A program made the position numbers and the translations under genes. 64,000 bases of DNA from Amoebidium appalachense (Eukaryota; Ichthyosporea): positions 6,634,001 through 6,698,000 of the forward strand of contig CAVNZM010000016.1 of assembly GCA_963693365.1 (NCBI GenBank). The letters run 5' to 3'. The notes below the pieces were generated by a model. It was not told the origin of the DNA and ran no database searches. It saw only the letters and a list, made by a program, of their open reading frames with translations. Every line of letters begins with the position of its first letter. The first letter of the stretch is position 1. Positions 23,801-34,408 of the stretch are shown in pieces.

Positions 23801-24742
23801 TAAATCAAGTGCGGAAAACACGCGGGCACCTCTGAGCATACCCAGAGCCATGTCAATTCGTGGTAAAGGGTAACCGTCTTTCTTCGTAATCAAGTTCAGC
23901 ATTCTAAAATCAATGCAGACTCTTAAAGACCCGTCCTTTTTCGCCACCAACACCATCGGAGCGGAGTAAGGGCTGGACGCAGGCTCAATCACTCCAAACT
24001 CTACCCAATTTTGAATTTGTTTGTGTAGGCTATCGCGAAGGTGATGTGGGATGTTATAGGGCCTGCGGTACTGTGGTATGGTGGTAGTTACTTCGATCGA
24101 CAGTTCGTCTAAGGTACTCAAACCAAAGTCGTTGTCGTGTGCAGAGAACACATGCTTCCATTTCTTAAGCAGTTTTCGTATCCGTTTCGCCAACGGTTTC
24201 CGTTGGTCTGGGGGAGTTCCAGGCATGTCGTATTCTTCTGGAGGTTTGACCCCAAAAGGCAAGTCGTCGTCTGTGGCGGCTTCCCCGTCGGAGGTACATT
24301 CGTGCGTACGCTTTCGTAAATTATTCGTATCCTCCAGTGCAGTGGTAGATGGTGCCCCATCTGCTGCTTCGATAGTAGGTGGCCCTACCTCTGGTTTTGT
24401 TCGTGCTGGATTACCAAAACCATTCATTTTCGTGGAACTGCGCTGTGTGGTGTTCTCTTTCGTACTCATATTCATAATTTTACTCCGTTCACACACCTTA
24501 ATACTACCGTTAATATTAGTAGCCGCCTGGAAAGTGTGTGGTTCGTGTTCGGTGGGTTCTTCGGTTGATTCCTGCGAAGAAAAGTTCGTTTTAGCAGAGG
24601 TACCTAATGGATGGCCAGGGTGTGGGGTTGTCGCCCTCCTGGTTCCATTACCGGAGTGTGGACGTGCTAAAAGAGTAACAGTGTCATCTGATTGCAAGGG
24701 AATAAACATGGCCACCTCCGTACCAGGGCCTAGGTACAACAT
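20885..24742 (-). CDS. pol: Ty3 pol: reverse transcriptase, RNase H, integrase, chromodomain
   Basis: A 1285-codon open frame. RT spans about residues 235-420, with catalytic YLDD at 375-378 (23609-23620) and the first aspartate in SALDLNGGYHQ. RNase H starts near residue 570 (VDSDASQYALGAVI). The integrase zinc domain is near 845-895 (H..H then CKAC), and the D,D,E core is in MDITEMPT, SDNGAN and NGAVERFNRT (about 920-1020). A canonical chromodomain lies near 1215-1265 (YKVRWKGYTAKNDTWEPHSG), expected to steer integration to marked chromatin. A Lys/Arg-rich segment of about 55 residues (about 480-535) is inserted between RT and RNase H, which is unusual. The first 200 residues link to protease and are low in complexity. 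The true protein probably arises from a gag-pro-pol polyprotein rather than starting here. Confidence 0.92.
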   Translation of the reverse strand: MLYLGPGTEVAMFIPLQSDDTVTLLARPHSGNGTRRATTPHPGHPLGTSAKTNFSSQESTEEPTEHEPHTFQAATNINGSIKVCERSKIMNMSTKENTTQRSSTKMNGFGNPARTKPEVGPPTIEAADGAPSTTALEDTNNLRKRTHECTSDGEAATDDDLPFGVKPPEEYDMPGTPPDQRKPLAKRIRKLLKKWKHVFSAHDNDFGLSTLDELSIEVTTTIPQYRRPYNIPHHLRDSLHKQIQNWVEFGVIEPASSPYSAPMVLVAKKDGSLRVCIDFRMLNLITKKDGYPLPRIDMALGMLRGARVFSALDLNGGYHQVKVADNDKEKLAFTTPWGQYQFARAPFGVSNMPAVFSRMMNRVFAGMLWTHVLIYLDDILVMSPTIEEHFGHLDSCFSRLCDAGLKLKGRKCSLFMEEVGYLGHRVCPDGIKVDPEKVAAIKNKSYPQNLSELRSDLGLFSYYRIFVDDFSHTAEPLTRMLGTSKADSELLKRIHAKMPPSTKPAKRNGSAKQRKDEAKNLHADSAAILATKKKAQKNAAWVWGTEQEKAYDTLKNALINAPVLAHPDFTKPFIVDSDASQYALGAVISQVGDDGKERPIAYASRTLSKSERNYAANKREALGVYWAVCKAFRAYTYGAPFLLRTDHSSLTRILSTGDAPEPVVAGWQMALSAYTYEIQHRAGKHHSNADGLSRPSKENAQPGPEDTELTYPSLIGTVSGSSTVFAVTRSAAATAQAQAATHPPPAEPTKPNTTPPEFIPPKADGRMPTYEQYVSAQKADKHIAKVRAYLEKAPGYELFGNEIAMEASRCTIDNDLVYVWVLEQRGPRKPSKEPRIWVPSTLVRLVLAACHDAPTAGHLDAARTFHRVTQIAWWPRVWQDSVQWVTTCKACQYRKTPRMQKKLRIHDGFIPTYPFQYVSMDITEMPTKSDLRVSLLVFLDLFTRWPEVILFHKTPTAEDVAKAFEDSIYCRHGRPEFLVSDNGANLAAMLVTDVCRVLATKRIFASPYSPQTNGAVERFNRTLKNILATLVQDKHHEWIDYLPQVLFSYRTAYHSSLGDTPFFMLYGRDPVEPPRPPIAASCGMETEEYRRELLQRVQYARQTVTRIMSEAARRSKITANKNAREPTELEGLVLKAVTDSTTDHSLPTALRPKWEGPYRVLRRVTDAPMSYEIQRVGSTDTVRAHARHLKPYFPRDDVDMTPADSGPQDSPTPTFEVAKIIAHKYDSATAQALYKVRWKGYTAKNDTWEPHSGLQDTAAGALTDYLGTLVAGPASQPARKKRRRR

Positions 24743-24793
24743 GATGGTCCGATGTGTTAGTCAACAACACCTTGCATTCGTATTCGTCCTCGA

Positions 24794-25693
24794 TCACACT
24801 TTCTTCGCTAGTGGAGAGGGGGGTTCGTTATTCGAAATTCGAGCTAAACTGGTGACACTGCATGCTGTTGTGTAAGCCCGTGAATTAAGTGGACCACATG
24901 GAACCACTGTGCCCATACAACAGTCTAAAGTTCGTGGTGGTGGTGCGCCGGCAGCGAGTTTTATTTTACACGTTGCGATATTTGACGCATCTACCGGGAG
25001 GTGAATACCTGTGGTGGTAATTAATACGCGAGAAACAGCTGTCTCCTCCGCACTCCCACGCAACCACCACACCGGAATACTGCACCTGCGATTTCCCTTA
25101 GCATACATGAACGAAAGTTCTGCAGCACCGTAATCAATTCGTCCCTGTTGTGGCCCCATGAAATCAACACCTAATAAGGCATCATATGGTAGATTATCAA
25201 TCACATGCCATCTGTGCACCACTAGAGCAGATTCGTTGGGAATGGCGAGAGTGAGAGATATACTTCCTTGGCATGTCATTTCGTTACTTTGTGCATCCAG
25301 TACACTAAAATTAGGAACATGCTGAATTCGTTTTCTTGCCACTACAGGGAGAGATTCGTAAAATGCTGTGCTTATACAGCTATGGCTAGCACCAGAGTCG
25401 ACAACTACTGTGACTAGCTTCCCATGCACATACATTCGCGCAAGTGTGGCTGTGCATTTATTTTCGTGGGTTAATGTGCACACAGTGGCATTTTCATGCC
25501 GTGGTTCTGCAATGGAGGAGTGCACACGGTCAGCAAAATGCACATTTTTCTTTTTGCGCGGGGGCGGGGTGTGCGTGTGCATGGGGGGGTCAGTACACGG
25601 GGGTAACTGTTCGTGGGGGGGTGGGGCACATGCAGATTCGTGGGAGGGCTCCGAGACAACAGAAATTTCCGCACCAGTAGATTTATTTTGCAA
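24794..25693 (-). CDS. pro: Ty3 aspartic protease region
   Basis: The frame carries the retropepsin active-site motif VVVDSGASHSCIS about 80 residues in, and a second conserved block (DALLGVDFMGP) about 85 residues further on. It cuts the gag-pol polyprotein after assembly. The frame is the same as gag and pol. At its 3' end the sense of the protein moves into another frame for about 85 nt (from a C run near 24820 to about 24745), then returns to the pol frame. Two single-base length differences would explain this, one of them in a homopolymer. Because the LTRs are identical, I favour assembly error or recoding over age. Confidence 0.88.
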   Translation of the reverse strand: MQNKSTGAEISVVSEPSHESACAPPPHEQLPPCTDPPMHTHTPPPRKKKNVHFADRVHSSIAEPRHENATVCTLTHENKCTATLARMYVHGKLVTVVVDSGASHSCISTAFYESLPVVARKRIQHVPNFSVLDAQSNEMTCQGSISLTLAIPNESALVVHRWHVIDNLPYDALLGVDFMGPQQGRIDYGAAELSFMYAKGNRRCSIPVWWLRGSAEETAVSRVLITTTGIHLPVDASNIATCKIKLAAGAPPPRTLDCCMGTVVPCGPLNSRAYTTACSVTSLARISNNEPPSPLAKKV

Positions 25694-25754
25694 TTTATCT
25701 GCCAGAGGGGAACACAGTTCCAGCTCTGCTATTAAATCAAATACATTATGTTCT

Positions 25755-25789
25755 ACTGGGGAGAGACCAGTCCCTTGCCCGCCTTCCTA
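25755..25789 (-). promoter_or_regulatory. In-frame UAG with downstream hairpin at the gag/pro boundary
   Basis: The gag stop is TAG (25789-25787), followed by G. Fifteen bases downstream ACTGG and CCAGT form a 5-bp stem with a 7-base loop (25771-25755). The frame is open beyond the stop straight into protease. This is the layout of stop-codon readthrough in some retroviruses; activity is inferred. Confidence 0.45.
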
Positions 25790-26737
25790 TTCTACACGTG
25801 CTCTCTTGAACTTGGCCCGATTAGCCTCAATCTCTGCCTTGCGGGTTCCCTTCTTAAAGTTGGGGTCGTACTTGGGGCAAATTGGTGACCCCCCAAAGTG
25901 CCCCTTCTGCTTGCAGGAGTGGCATTCGAATTTGAGGGCCGGGCACGTCTTGCCTTCGGCGTGGCTGCCGTACTTGCACCCACGGTTGCAGGGGGTGGTG
26001 CCCATGCGCGAAAAAATAGACGGCTTCTCGCTGGCACCAGATCCACCACCGGGTTGCTGTTTTGTGGGGGGTTTCTGTGTTAGAATGGTGGATGGGGTTC
26101 GTGTGTGCCTGTCTCTTTCTTTTTCTGCGAGATAGGCAACAACTCCAGACAGGGTCAATTCCTCTTCTTTTCGTGTTTGTCTGAGTTGATATTTGCGAAA
26201 TTCTTGTTCGTCTTCCCCACCCAATCGGTGAGACAAATCCAAAATTTGGTGTGCCTCAGACTTAAGGGGGTACACACGTGCCCACAAACGCGCATGCCTG
26301 CTTGCAAATTCGGCCACCTTTTGCTTGCCTTGTTTGAGTGCATTTAATTCGGCACTGAGTGCCTCTTGCACACGCTGGTCGTGAAATTTCGTAACTAGTG
26401 CATGTGCAAATGCATCAAACGTGAGTTCTCCCTGTGTCCTGGTAAAATTCGTGTACCACACACGGGCGGGGGAAGCAAGAGGAAAGCACTGCACCGCCCA
26501 GCGAACAGCAAGTGTGGGGGGGACCCCTGCAATGCAAAACTGAGTCATCTGCTGGGAAAATTCGTGCAGCCATTCAATCACCGTGCATTTATCCTGCAAG
26601 TCACCCTTGTATTCTGGTAGTTTCAATGCAGCCAAGATGGGGCCGTATTCGGATGCATGCAACTGGCGGAGAGGGTGCAACCACAGTTTTTCGTGCTCTG
26701 CAAAGTGCTTGTTCAATATAGACCCAGCCTTACCTCC
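25787..26737 (-). CDS. gag: Ty3 gag: capsid and nucleocapsid part
   Basis: From the UGA at 26738 the frame is open for about 316 codons. It holds a retrotransposon gag/capsid-like helical region (WLHEFSQQMTQF, FPLASPARVWYTNF, LTFDAFAHALVTKF) and near its end a zinc-knuckle-like CHSCKQKGHFGGSPIC, where the spacing before the last Cys is longer than in a standard CCHC knuckle. Gag packages the RNA into the virus-like particle. It ends in UAG just before the protease frame. No ATG lies at its beginning, so it is probably made as part of a longer product with the upstream frame. Confidence 0.8.
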   Translation of the reverse strand, partial: GGKAGSILNKHFAEHEKLWLHPLRQLHASEYGPILAALKLPEYKGDLQDKCTVIEWLHEFSQQMTQFCIAGVPPTLAVRWAVQCFPLASPARVWYTNFTRTQGELTFDAFAHALVTKFHDQRVQEALSAELNALKQGKQKVAEFASRHARLWARVYPLKSEAHQILDLSHRLGGEDEQEFRKYQLRQTRKEEELTLSGVVAYLAEKERDRHTRTPSTILTQKPPTKQQPGGGSGASEKPSIFSRMGTTPCNRGCKYGSHAEGKTCPALKFECHSCKQKGHFGGSPICPKYDPNFKKGTRKAEIEANRAKFKRARVE

Positions 26738-27793
26738 TCAGCCTGTGCTGACATCAGAGCCTCTCGGGCGACTTGGCGTGCCTGCCAGTCCACCTGCAGA
26801 CGCCAGAGGGGATCCTGCAAGGGGGATTTCGTTAAATACGGGTGCTTTAGGCTGGTCGAAGTGATCTTCTTCATGCACTTTCGCAGTCATGTGTTCGTTT
26901 TCGTTTGTGGGTGTGTCTTCGTAGCTTTGTTCGTGTTTTTCTTCATTTTCAGCATCAGAATCAGTGTAGCTGAGTGTGCGCGCAAGCACATCCTTATATG
27001 TAAATTTAGTGGGGGGTGCGGGAGGTGCAATTACCTTGGGATCAGTGCACCCAGATGGGACCGGGGACAAAGGCTTCTTGCCTGTGGTGGGTGGGGGAGG
27101 ACGGGGGGTGGTGGGCACCGTCGTATTTTTCACACGTGCCTCAGCCACCAACTGTGCTTCCCGCTCCAACTCAGACCATTTCGCGGACGTGCACAACATT
27201 CTAGACAGTGTGGTGTCTTCCATCTGCGAAATCTCACTGTAAATCTGCGCGACATCAGCTTCGAGGTCCATCACAGGCCGCCCAGCATCGATTGCAGTTT
27301 GAATGGCACGTCTCAGAGTTTCAATACGATAGAACTTGGAGAGAACACGGCCCCGCACCTCTGCCAGAGCTGTGGCAGTGTCCCGGTCTTGTTTCGTTTT
27401 TTCCTTCGTTGCTACTTGAAGTTCGTTCGTGTGTTTGTTGGTGTTCGTGTGTTCGTTGGTGTTCGTATGTTCGTTGGTTTTCGTGTGTTCGTTGCGCTTC
27501 GTTTTGTCTTTGGGTTTCGTGCTTTCGTTGGGCTTCGTTTGTTCGTTGCCAGTGGGCTTCGTAGTTGCCTTTGTGTTCGTGTGTGTGTTGGGTTTTGTGA
27601 TCGTGTTCGGTTTCTGGGGAGCACGAGGCTGTGTAGGGGGAGGGGTGGGGAGTGTTTTCGTGCCCTGCCCCGGAGTCTTGGCTTTCTTCTGCGTTGGGGG
27701 CGGCGGTTTGACTGCGGTAGGCTTCTTGGTGTCACGTGTCAGTTTGCTTTCATTGTCCGAGAGTACAGGGTAGTCGTCAAATTCGCCCGCCAT
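26738..27793 (-). CDS. Ty3 N-terminal gag-region ORF, low complexity
   Basis: A 351-codon frame starts at an ATG at 27793, some 50 bp after the 5' LTR. It is Pro/Thr/Lys-rich at first, with a degenerate NEHT/TKPNE repeat (residues about 85-125), then a helical segment (LSKFYRIETLRRAIQTAID), then acidic and proline-rich sequence. It ends in UGA, in the same frame as the capsid ORF 7 codons upstream of its first TTG. It may be the N-terminal gag region separated by a leaky or mutated UGA, or a separate accessory ORF. The repeat stretch is where the ACGAA pentamer is densest. Confidence 0.7.
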   Translation of the reverse strand: MAGEFDDYPVLSDNESKLTRDTKKPTAVKPPPPTQKKAKTPGQGTKTLPTPPPTQPRAPQKPNTITKPNTHTNTKATTKPTGNEQTKPNESTKPKDKTKRNEHTKTNEHTNTNEHTNTNKHTNELQVATKEKTKQDRDTATALAEVRGRVLSKFYRIETLRRAIQTAIDAGRPVMDLEADVAQIYSEISQMEDTTLSRMLCTSAKWSELEREAQLVAEARVKNTTVPTTPRPPPPTTGKKPLSPVPSGCTDPKVIAPPAPPTKFTYKDVLARTLSYTDSDAENEEKHEQSYEDTPTNENEHMTAKVHEEDHFDQPKAPVFNEIPLAGSPLASAGGLAGTPSRPRGSDVSTG

Positions 27794-27827
27794 GGTTGAA
27801 GAGATTCTTGAAAGATGTGAGATTCTG

Positions 27828-27845
27828 GAACTGCGCGGTCGCCAA
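27828..27845 (-). other. Candidate primer-binding site of Ty3 element 1
   Basis: Directly inside the 5' LTR the minus strand reads TTGGCGACCGCGCAGTTC. A TGG-led sequence at this position is typical of tRNA primer sites. The tRNA is not identified. Confidence 0.6.
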
Positions 27846-28455
27846 TGTAAACAGTTGAACTAGTTGGGATAAGGCAGAGAACAACTGAATCAGAATAAAG
27901 ACAGAGAACGGGTAGTAAGGCACACGCGGCCAGGTTACTATTTAATGTGCTCGTTCAGAGTGATCCCCCGTACTGGGACGGCTTGTTTATATAGCCCCCA
28001 GGTTCCGGATCATCTGGATGGGTGGCATTGATGCCTTCGTGACTTCTGACCAGTCAGAAGAGTGCGGTCGTCTTTATGTGCACACAGTGCACCAATAACA
28101 TGAAGCTAACTAAAAGGATAACTTTGTGGCAAATGATTGGTCAATACTTAAGCCCGTTTAGGTTTATGCAACTGGGTCTGATTTCCTTATTGGTTCCGTT
28201 CGTTTAGCTATAGATGTCGCCTCCGTAGTGGATGAGACTTGCATTCCTATCCTAGCGGTTCTCGAATTCTATTGGTTCATACTGACTGCACGGCCACTGC
28301 ATATTGCCGGCGCCGCGGCTCAGTCGTGAGCCGCAGCCCGCGGCTGTCGCGTGTGATATTGATCTGATCATATGTACACAATATCTACGTGATCACTATG
28401 ATATGTACAGTATATTCGTAATAGTAAACATGTACGGCGTGTACAGATGTTTACA
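27846..28455 (-). repeat. 5' LTR of Ty3 element 1
   Basis: 610 bp bounded on the minus strand by TGTAAACA and TGTTTACA, a perfect 8-bp inverted repeat. It contains three CCAAT boxes in element orientation (28271-28275, 28189-28193, 28136-28140) followed by TATATAAA (27993-27986). Confidence 0.9.
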
Positions 28456-30185
<1,730 letters not shown>

Positions 30186-30745
30186 ATGATTCACGGCAAG
30201 ACTTAGAAGTTGAGTTTTATTTATGTTTATTAGTTTGTTGTAGTTTGTTTCCTTTTCCTTTTTCCTTTCTTCCTTTTCTTTCTTTCCTTTCTGTTTCCGT
30301 GTACACCGGTATCTTAGATCTCTGTACACATCGAGATATTTAGCTCGCGCACACGTATTGTCGTTTGTGTCAATATCTAAATATGTCGTCCCATCAGATC
30401 TCGTTGTATTTTCCCAAATATAGTAACTTACATTCCTTTCCCTTCTTTTCTCACGACGTAGCATTGTGCTATGTTCTCCAACTATTAGGAATAATTATAT
30501 TTAGACGTGTTATGTTAAGAACATGTATAAATGTATGATGTGAACTAATAGTTACATAAGTGGTTTCATTTTGTTAAATGTTTCCGTGTTTTTATTAGAA
30601 GTTACTTTCATTAGAGGATTGCGTTTTATCTTCTATGTGTCGACAGACATTTCGATCGATATATTTTTCACTCATAGTTTTCGTCTTTCTGATTGGAAAA
30701 TAGAGTTTTCGTTCTTTTGATTGGTTTATCGATTTCACATTCCCA
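30186..30745. other. AT-rich region, no gene recognised
   Basis: AT-rich sequence with a pyrimidine stretch (30240-30300) and scattered ATTGG motifs. The left end of DIRS element 1 cannot be placed exactly and may lie within or just after this stretch. Confidence 0.3.
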
Positions 30746-31564
30746 AGTGTCCACACTGTTGTTCTCGAGCGGGAGGAGGCAGCGGTGAGAGATGACACGT
30801 GTTCGGTCAGTCGGCGGTAACGGCTACATAGCGGTGCAAGCTGATAGGCCCTAACGGGTAGAATGTTAAGCTCAGTCGTATGTATCTTTAGTGATTGGAT
30901 ATAGATCAGGTATAGTTATGAAGTGATCCGTAGTTATCAGTAGATAGGTGATATGATTGGTGGCTTTTCCACTGTTCTAAAAATGTGAGTGAGCCGCGCA
31001 CCAGCTTTGTAGAGCTGGCTGTGGGCGTCGTTCGTTCAGTTCTTGTTTTTAGAGCTAGTGTGTAGGTGAAAAGAAAAAAGGGGAGGGAGCAACGTGATAA
31101 GGTAATAATTAGGCTGTTTGGGTGTTTTCTTGGTTTGGTGGCACCTTGTGTAAAGGGGCAGAAGCTGAGACCTCAGTCTGATTAGTTGGTGCCTTACGGT
31201 TTGCTCTTGCTTCCTTTTTTCGCTCTAGATATTAATACGACTTTTACATTTGTCTTTTCCCTTCAGTATGCTGATTAGCTCGCTAGCGCTGAGGAGTCTT
31301 GTAGAGTGAAAAACTACGTAAATTTGTCTGTCTCTCTGCCTATACAGTCACAGTGAACTTTCTGAACTCCAAGCATTACAAATACGTGCTCTGCTTTCCT
31401 TGACATGGGCAAGTGAGCCTCTCTTCTTCCCGAGCAGAACTCTCTTATATACGACATTGTGAGTCAATGCACGGTCTCTACTAGGTAGTCGAGCTCGGTG
31501 TAAACACACGGCCTCCCCCTGTGGGGAGGTGCGGGGGGTGTCACGGTGGCGCGCGTGTGTGTGG

Positions 31565-34408
31565 ATGGACCGTTCGATGGCAACAAGGATGCCTAGGCCC
31601 AGCTTCCACAGATTCGTACCCCCCTGCGCCTCCCGCAGCTGCCCAGCTGAGGCAGGGGGAGGCCACGGTCCACAGCCTTCGTTCCCGAACACAGCTGCCA
31701 CGGAACCAGCTGAGTTTGGTTCTTTCCCTCGGAAGTGGTACACCGGCGAGCCCGTAGCCCCCCATGTTAGTACCCCTGGTGAGGGCGTCACGGGCGCGGC
31801 TGAGCCAGGCTTGTTTCCCCATGTGTCTAATGATTTACTTCCACTTCCCCTTTTTGTAGTCCCGCTGTTGCTTGATGGTGTTAGGTTGTCCTCTCCAAGA
31901 AGACGTGGGAGGTTCAACAAGAGATTTGCTGTGTTAAAGTTGGTTAATAGAACCTTAGCTGCAATCAACACGTTGTATAATGGGCCACCTGGCTCGGTAG
32001 AATCTCCTAGAAACGATGTTTGGCACAACATGCACGACACCTCTTCCCAGAATCACACACACTTTTCAACATTTTCCCCTCCTACCAGCACACACTTTTT
32101 TCCCACGCCTTTTCCTAAATCCACGCACTTTTCTCATGCACCCTCACCGGCACAGACACAATCCATTCAGCGAATTTTCGTTTTTTGCGCGGATATGCGC
32201 CGCAGGATCAGCAATGTCCCCTTAGCGGCTGTGTCTGAATCTTTCCCATATTTCAATCACTCAAAAGCCTTCACCCCCATAGTTGCTGAGCGTATTGCCC
32301 TTCCTCCTGAGGGGTTTGGGGCAACAGTTCCGCTCCTAGAGGTCCTTCCACCTGACCTCAAGGAGATGATGGAGAAGCCAAACATGTTGGTGGTGGCGTC
32401 AAATCGCACGGGTGACGCGGTCGGACAGCCGAACGGTCACGGAGTTTGCGGGCTTGGGGGCGTGTTGGCAACTGAGAGCACCACTGAGGGTGCTGAAGGA
32501 GCCCACCCTTTGCCCGGGCGTCCTGTCCATGCATTTGCGTCGCCTGCGGAGTGGCCTATATTGGCTAAGCGTATGTATGTTTGTGGTATGGTTGCTTTTT
32601 CAGAAATTTCGGAGCCCCCAAAGATTATCAATGGTTTATTTGCGGTGGAGAAAGATGAGAAGGAAGACCGTCTTATCATGGATGCTCGCCCCATGAATGC
32701 AGTCATGATAGACCCGCCCAATCCGAATTTTCCCAGTCCGGCAGATTTGTGTAGTATCATTGTTCTGAAGGACGCAGCGGTGGTGGTGGCCAAGTACGAT
32801 TTTTCGAATTTCTACCACCGTTTTCGGGTGCCAGACTGGCTGTCTTGGTACCAAGGGCTTCCGCTGGTTTCGCCTTCAGCAGTGGGACTGCCGGGTGTCG
32901 ATAGGTTGGTGTATCCGCGGGTGTTGTCTATGCCGATGGGCTGGAAATGGGCACCGTTTGTCGCCCAACGTTCTCACCAGCACATCACGCACCCGCCTTT
33001 ACGTATCGAACGATGCATCCAATCGAATTCTTCACCGGCACATTCCATTACCGACCAATCGGATACGGCACATTTGATCTACGTGGATGATTGGGTGGGG
33101 GTTGGGTTGGAGGAATCTACTGTAAATTCCGAGATGACGGCAGCCGGGCGCGCTGGAGAGACACACGGATTCGAAATAAAACCGTCCAAAACGGTCACGG
33201 CGTCACGAGACCACCCGGAGACCGTAGCACTCGGGTTGGCTATTGGACGGGACGGTGTTACTCGACCGGATGCGTCACGGTTGGCGCGGCTACTAGCCGA
33301 CACAAAGGCGGTTCTGTTCATGCGGGAGGTGGCTCCACGGGCGTTATCTCGTTTGCTGGGGGGCTGGGCGTGGTTGTTGCTTTTGAATAGAGCTTTATTT
33401 TCTGTGTTAGAGGCGAGTTATCAGTTTGCGTTGTCAGCCGGCCAATGTCCACTAACGGCATGCCCAATCCCCTCTGCAGTCAAGGGGGAGTTGGCCCTGT
33501 TGGTGGATTTGGCACCTCTCATTGTGTGTGATTTGACGGCTGCTCCCGCCTCTCTTCTGTTGGCATCAGATGCGTCCACCAAGGGAGCAGGTGTTTCTAT
33601 TGCGTCCGTTACGGCTGAGCAATCGTTGACGGCATTAGCACAGTCGGTGTCCAGACCCGGTTATTCCTTCTTGGGGCCTGTGGACGACACCGGTGAGCTC
33701 ATGATTAACGCCCTTTCGGCCGATGAATGTAACGACAGCACGAACCACCCCACGACCGACGACTCTTTTCTGAAAGTAGTTGACGGTCTGCAGTGGCACC
33801 ATCCGATATCTACTCCGTGGCGGCACGAAGATCACATCACCATCCTCGAGGGGCACACGCTGCTATTATCACTACGACGTTTCACGCGAGCACCACAAAA
33901 TCACGGCACCAGAGTAGCTCATCTCATCGACAACACATCTTTATTGTTTGCGGTGGCCAAGGGTAGATCGAGTTCACGACGGCTAAATCATCTGTGCCGG
34001 CGGGTGGCAGCACTTGTGTGTGCAGCCGCACTTCGACCGGCGTGGGTGTGGGTCCCTTCTGCCCACAATCCAGCAGACATGCCGTCACGTGACGTCGTCC
34101 CCTCTGCAAAAATCACGCATATGCTCAATCTCAATGTCACGGCTCCCACAGTGGCGAAATACGACAACGCCTTGAACAAATTCGTAGCGTGGTGTGTGGA
34201 AGATGGGGTGAGCACCTTCCAGTCGGTAGAGCAGGTGGATAACATGCTTGCGAGCTATGCAGCTGACATGTACGAAGAGTTGGGGGAGACCCGCAGCGGG
34301 CTCGCCCACTGCAAGACGGTGCTGTCAGCCATCCACCATTTCTATCCCCAGGTGCAAGGACTCCTTGGTTCTGTCGGCCAGGGTCCTAAGGGGGTGGGAC
34401 CATGCTAA
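31565..34408 (+). CDS. DIRS reverse transcriptase and RNase H
   Basis: The first ATG in the frame is at 31565; the frame ends at 34408. RT motifs include VVVAKYDFSNFYHRFRVPDW, MPMGWKWAPFVAQ and the catalytic IYVDDWVGVG (YVDD at 33080-33091). The RNase H part follows, with acidic residues in LLLASDAST, ITILEGH, HLIDNTSLL and PSAHNPADMPSRDV, the DIRS/Ngaro arrangement. The final part already enters the tyrosine recombinase N-terminal region (KFVAWCVEDG), which then continues in another frame from about 34375. The enzyme copies element RNA into DNA. The His/Pro/Thr-rich section at residues about 165-215 is a linker. Confidence 0.88.
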   Translation: MDRSMATRMPRPSFHRFVPPCASRSCPAEAGGGHGPQPSFPNTAATEPAEFGSFPRKWYTGEPVAPHVSTPGEGVTGAAEPGLFPHVSNDLLPLPLFVVPLLLDGVRLSSPRRRGRFNKRFAVLKLVNRTLAAINTLYNGPPGSVESPRNDVWHNMHDTSSQNHTHFSTFSPPTSTHFFPTPFPKSTHFSHAPSPAQTQSIQRIFVFCADMRRRISNVPLAAVSESFPYFNHSKAFTPIVAERIALPPEGFGATVPLLEVLPPDLKEMMEKPNMLVVASNRTGDAVGQPNGHGVCGLGGVLATESTTEGAEGAHPLPGRPVHAFASPAEWPILAKRMYVCGMVAFSEISEPPKIINGLFAVEKDEKEDRLIMDARPMNAVMIDPPNPNFPSPADLCSIIVLKDAAVVVAKYDFSNFYHRFRVPDWLSWYQGLPLVSPSAVGLPGVDRLVYPRVLSMPMGWKWAPFVAQRSHQHITHPPLRIERCIQSNSSPAHSITDQSDTAHLIYVDDWVGVGLEESTVNSEMTAAGRAGETHGFEIKPSKTVTASRDHPETVALGLAIGRDGVTRPDASRLARLLADTKAVLFMREVAPRALSRLLGGWAWLLLLNRALFSVLEASYQFALSAGQCPLTACPIPSAVKGELALLVDLAPLIVCDLTAAPASLLLASDASTKGAGVSIASVTAEQSLTALAQSVSRPGYSFLGPVDDTGELMINALSADECNDSTNHPTTDDSFLKVVDGLQWHHPISTPWRHEDHITILEGHTLLLSLRRFTRAPQNHGTRVAHLIDNTSLLFAVAKGRSSSRRLNHLCRRVAALVCAAALRPAWVWVPSAHNPADMPSRDVVPSAKITHMLNLNVTAPTVAKYDNALNKFVAWCVEDGVSTFQSVEQVDNMLASYAADMYEELGETRSGLAHCKTVLSAIHHFYPQVQGLLGSVGQGPKGVGPC

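Larger units (their letters stand above)
20215..28455 (-). mobile_element. Ty3 chromovirus-type LTR retrotransposon (element 1), full length
   Basis: An 8.2-kb element on the minus strand: 5' LTR 27846-28455, primer-binding site, gag region, protease, pol (reverse transcriptase, RNase H, integrase, chromodomain), polypurine tract and 3' LTR 20215-20819. The two LTRs look identical across 605 bp, which means recent insertion. The domain order RT-RH-IN with a terminal chromodomain is diagnostic of chromoviruses. All coding blocks share one frame but are separated by stops (UGA 26738, UAG 25787, and a short frame-shifted stretch 24743-24830). Flanks on both sides are CA repeat, so a target duplication cannot be resolved. 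Confidence 0.9.

Noticed and set aside
24743-24830. A genuine second stop-readthrough site between protease and pol of Ty3 element 1
   Set aside because: The pol-frame segment holds two stops, while another frame reads sensibly through it; paired single-base indels explain it better.
20885-27793. Alternative genetic code with UGA or UAG as sense codons
   Set aside because: Long frames of over 1100 codons contain neither codon; the stops occur only at coding-block boundaries.
31348-32040. 230-codon minus-strand ORF opposite the DIRS reverse transcriptase start
   Set aside because: It is the antisense shadow of conserved coding sequence; the plus strand holds the recognised domains.
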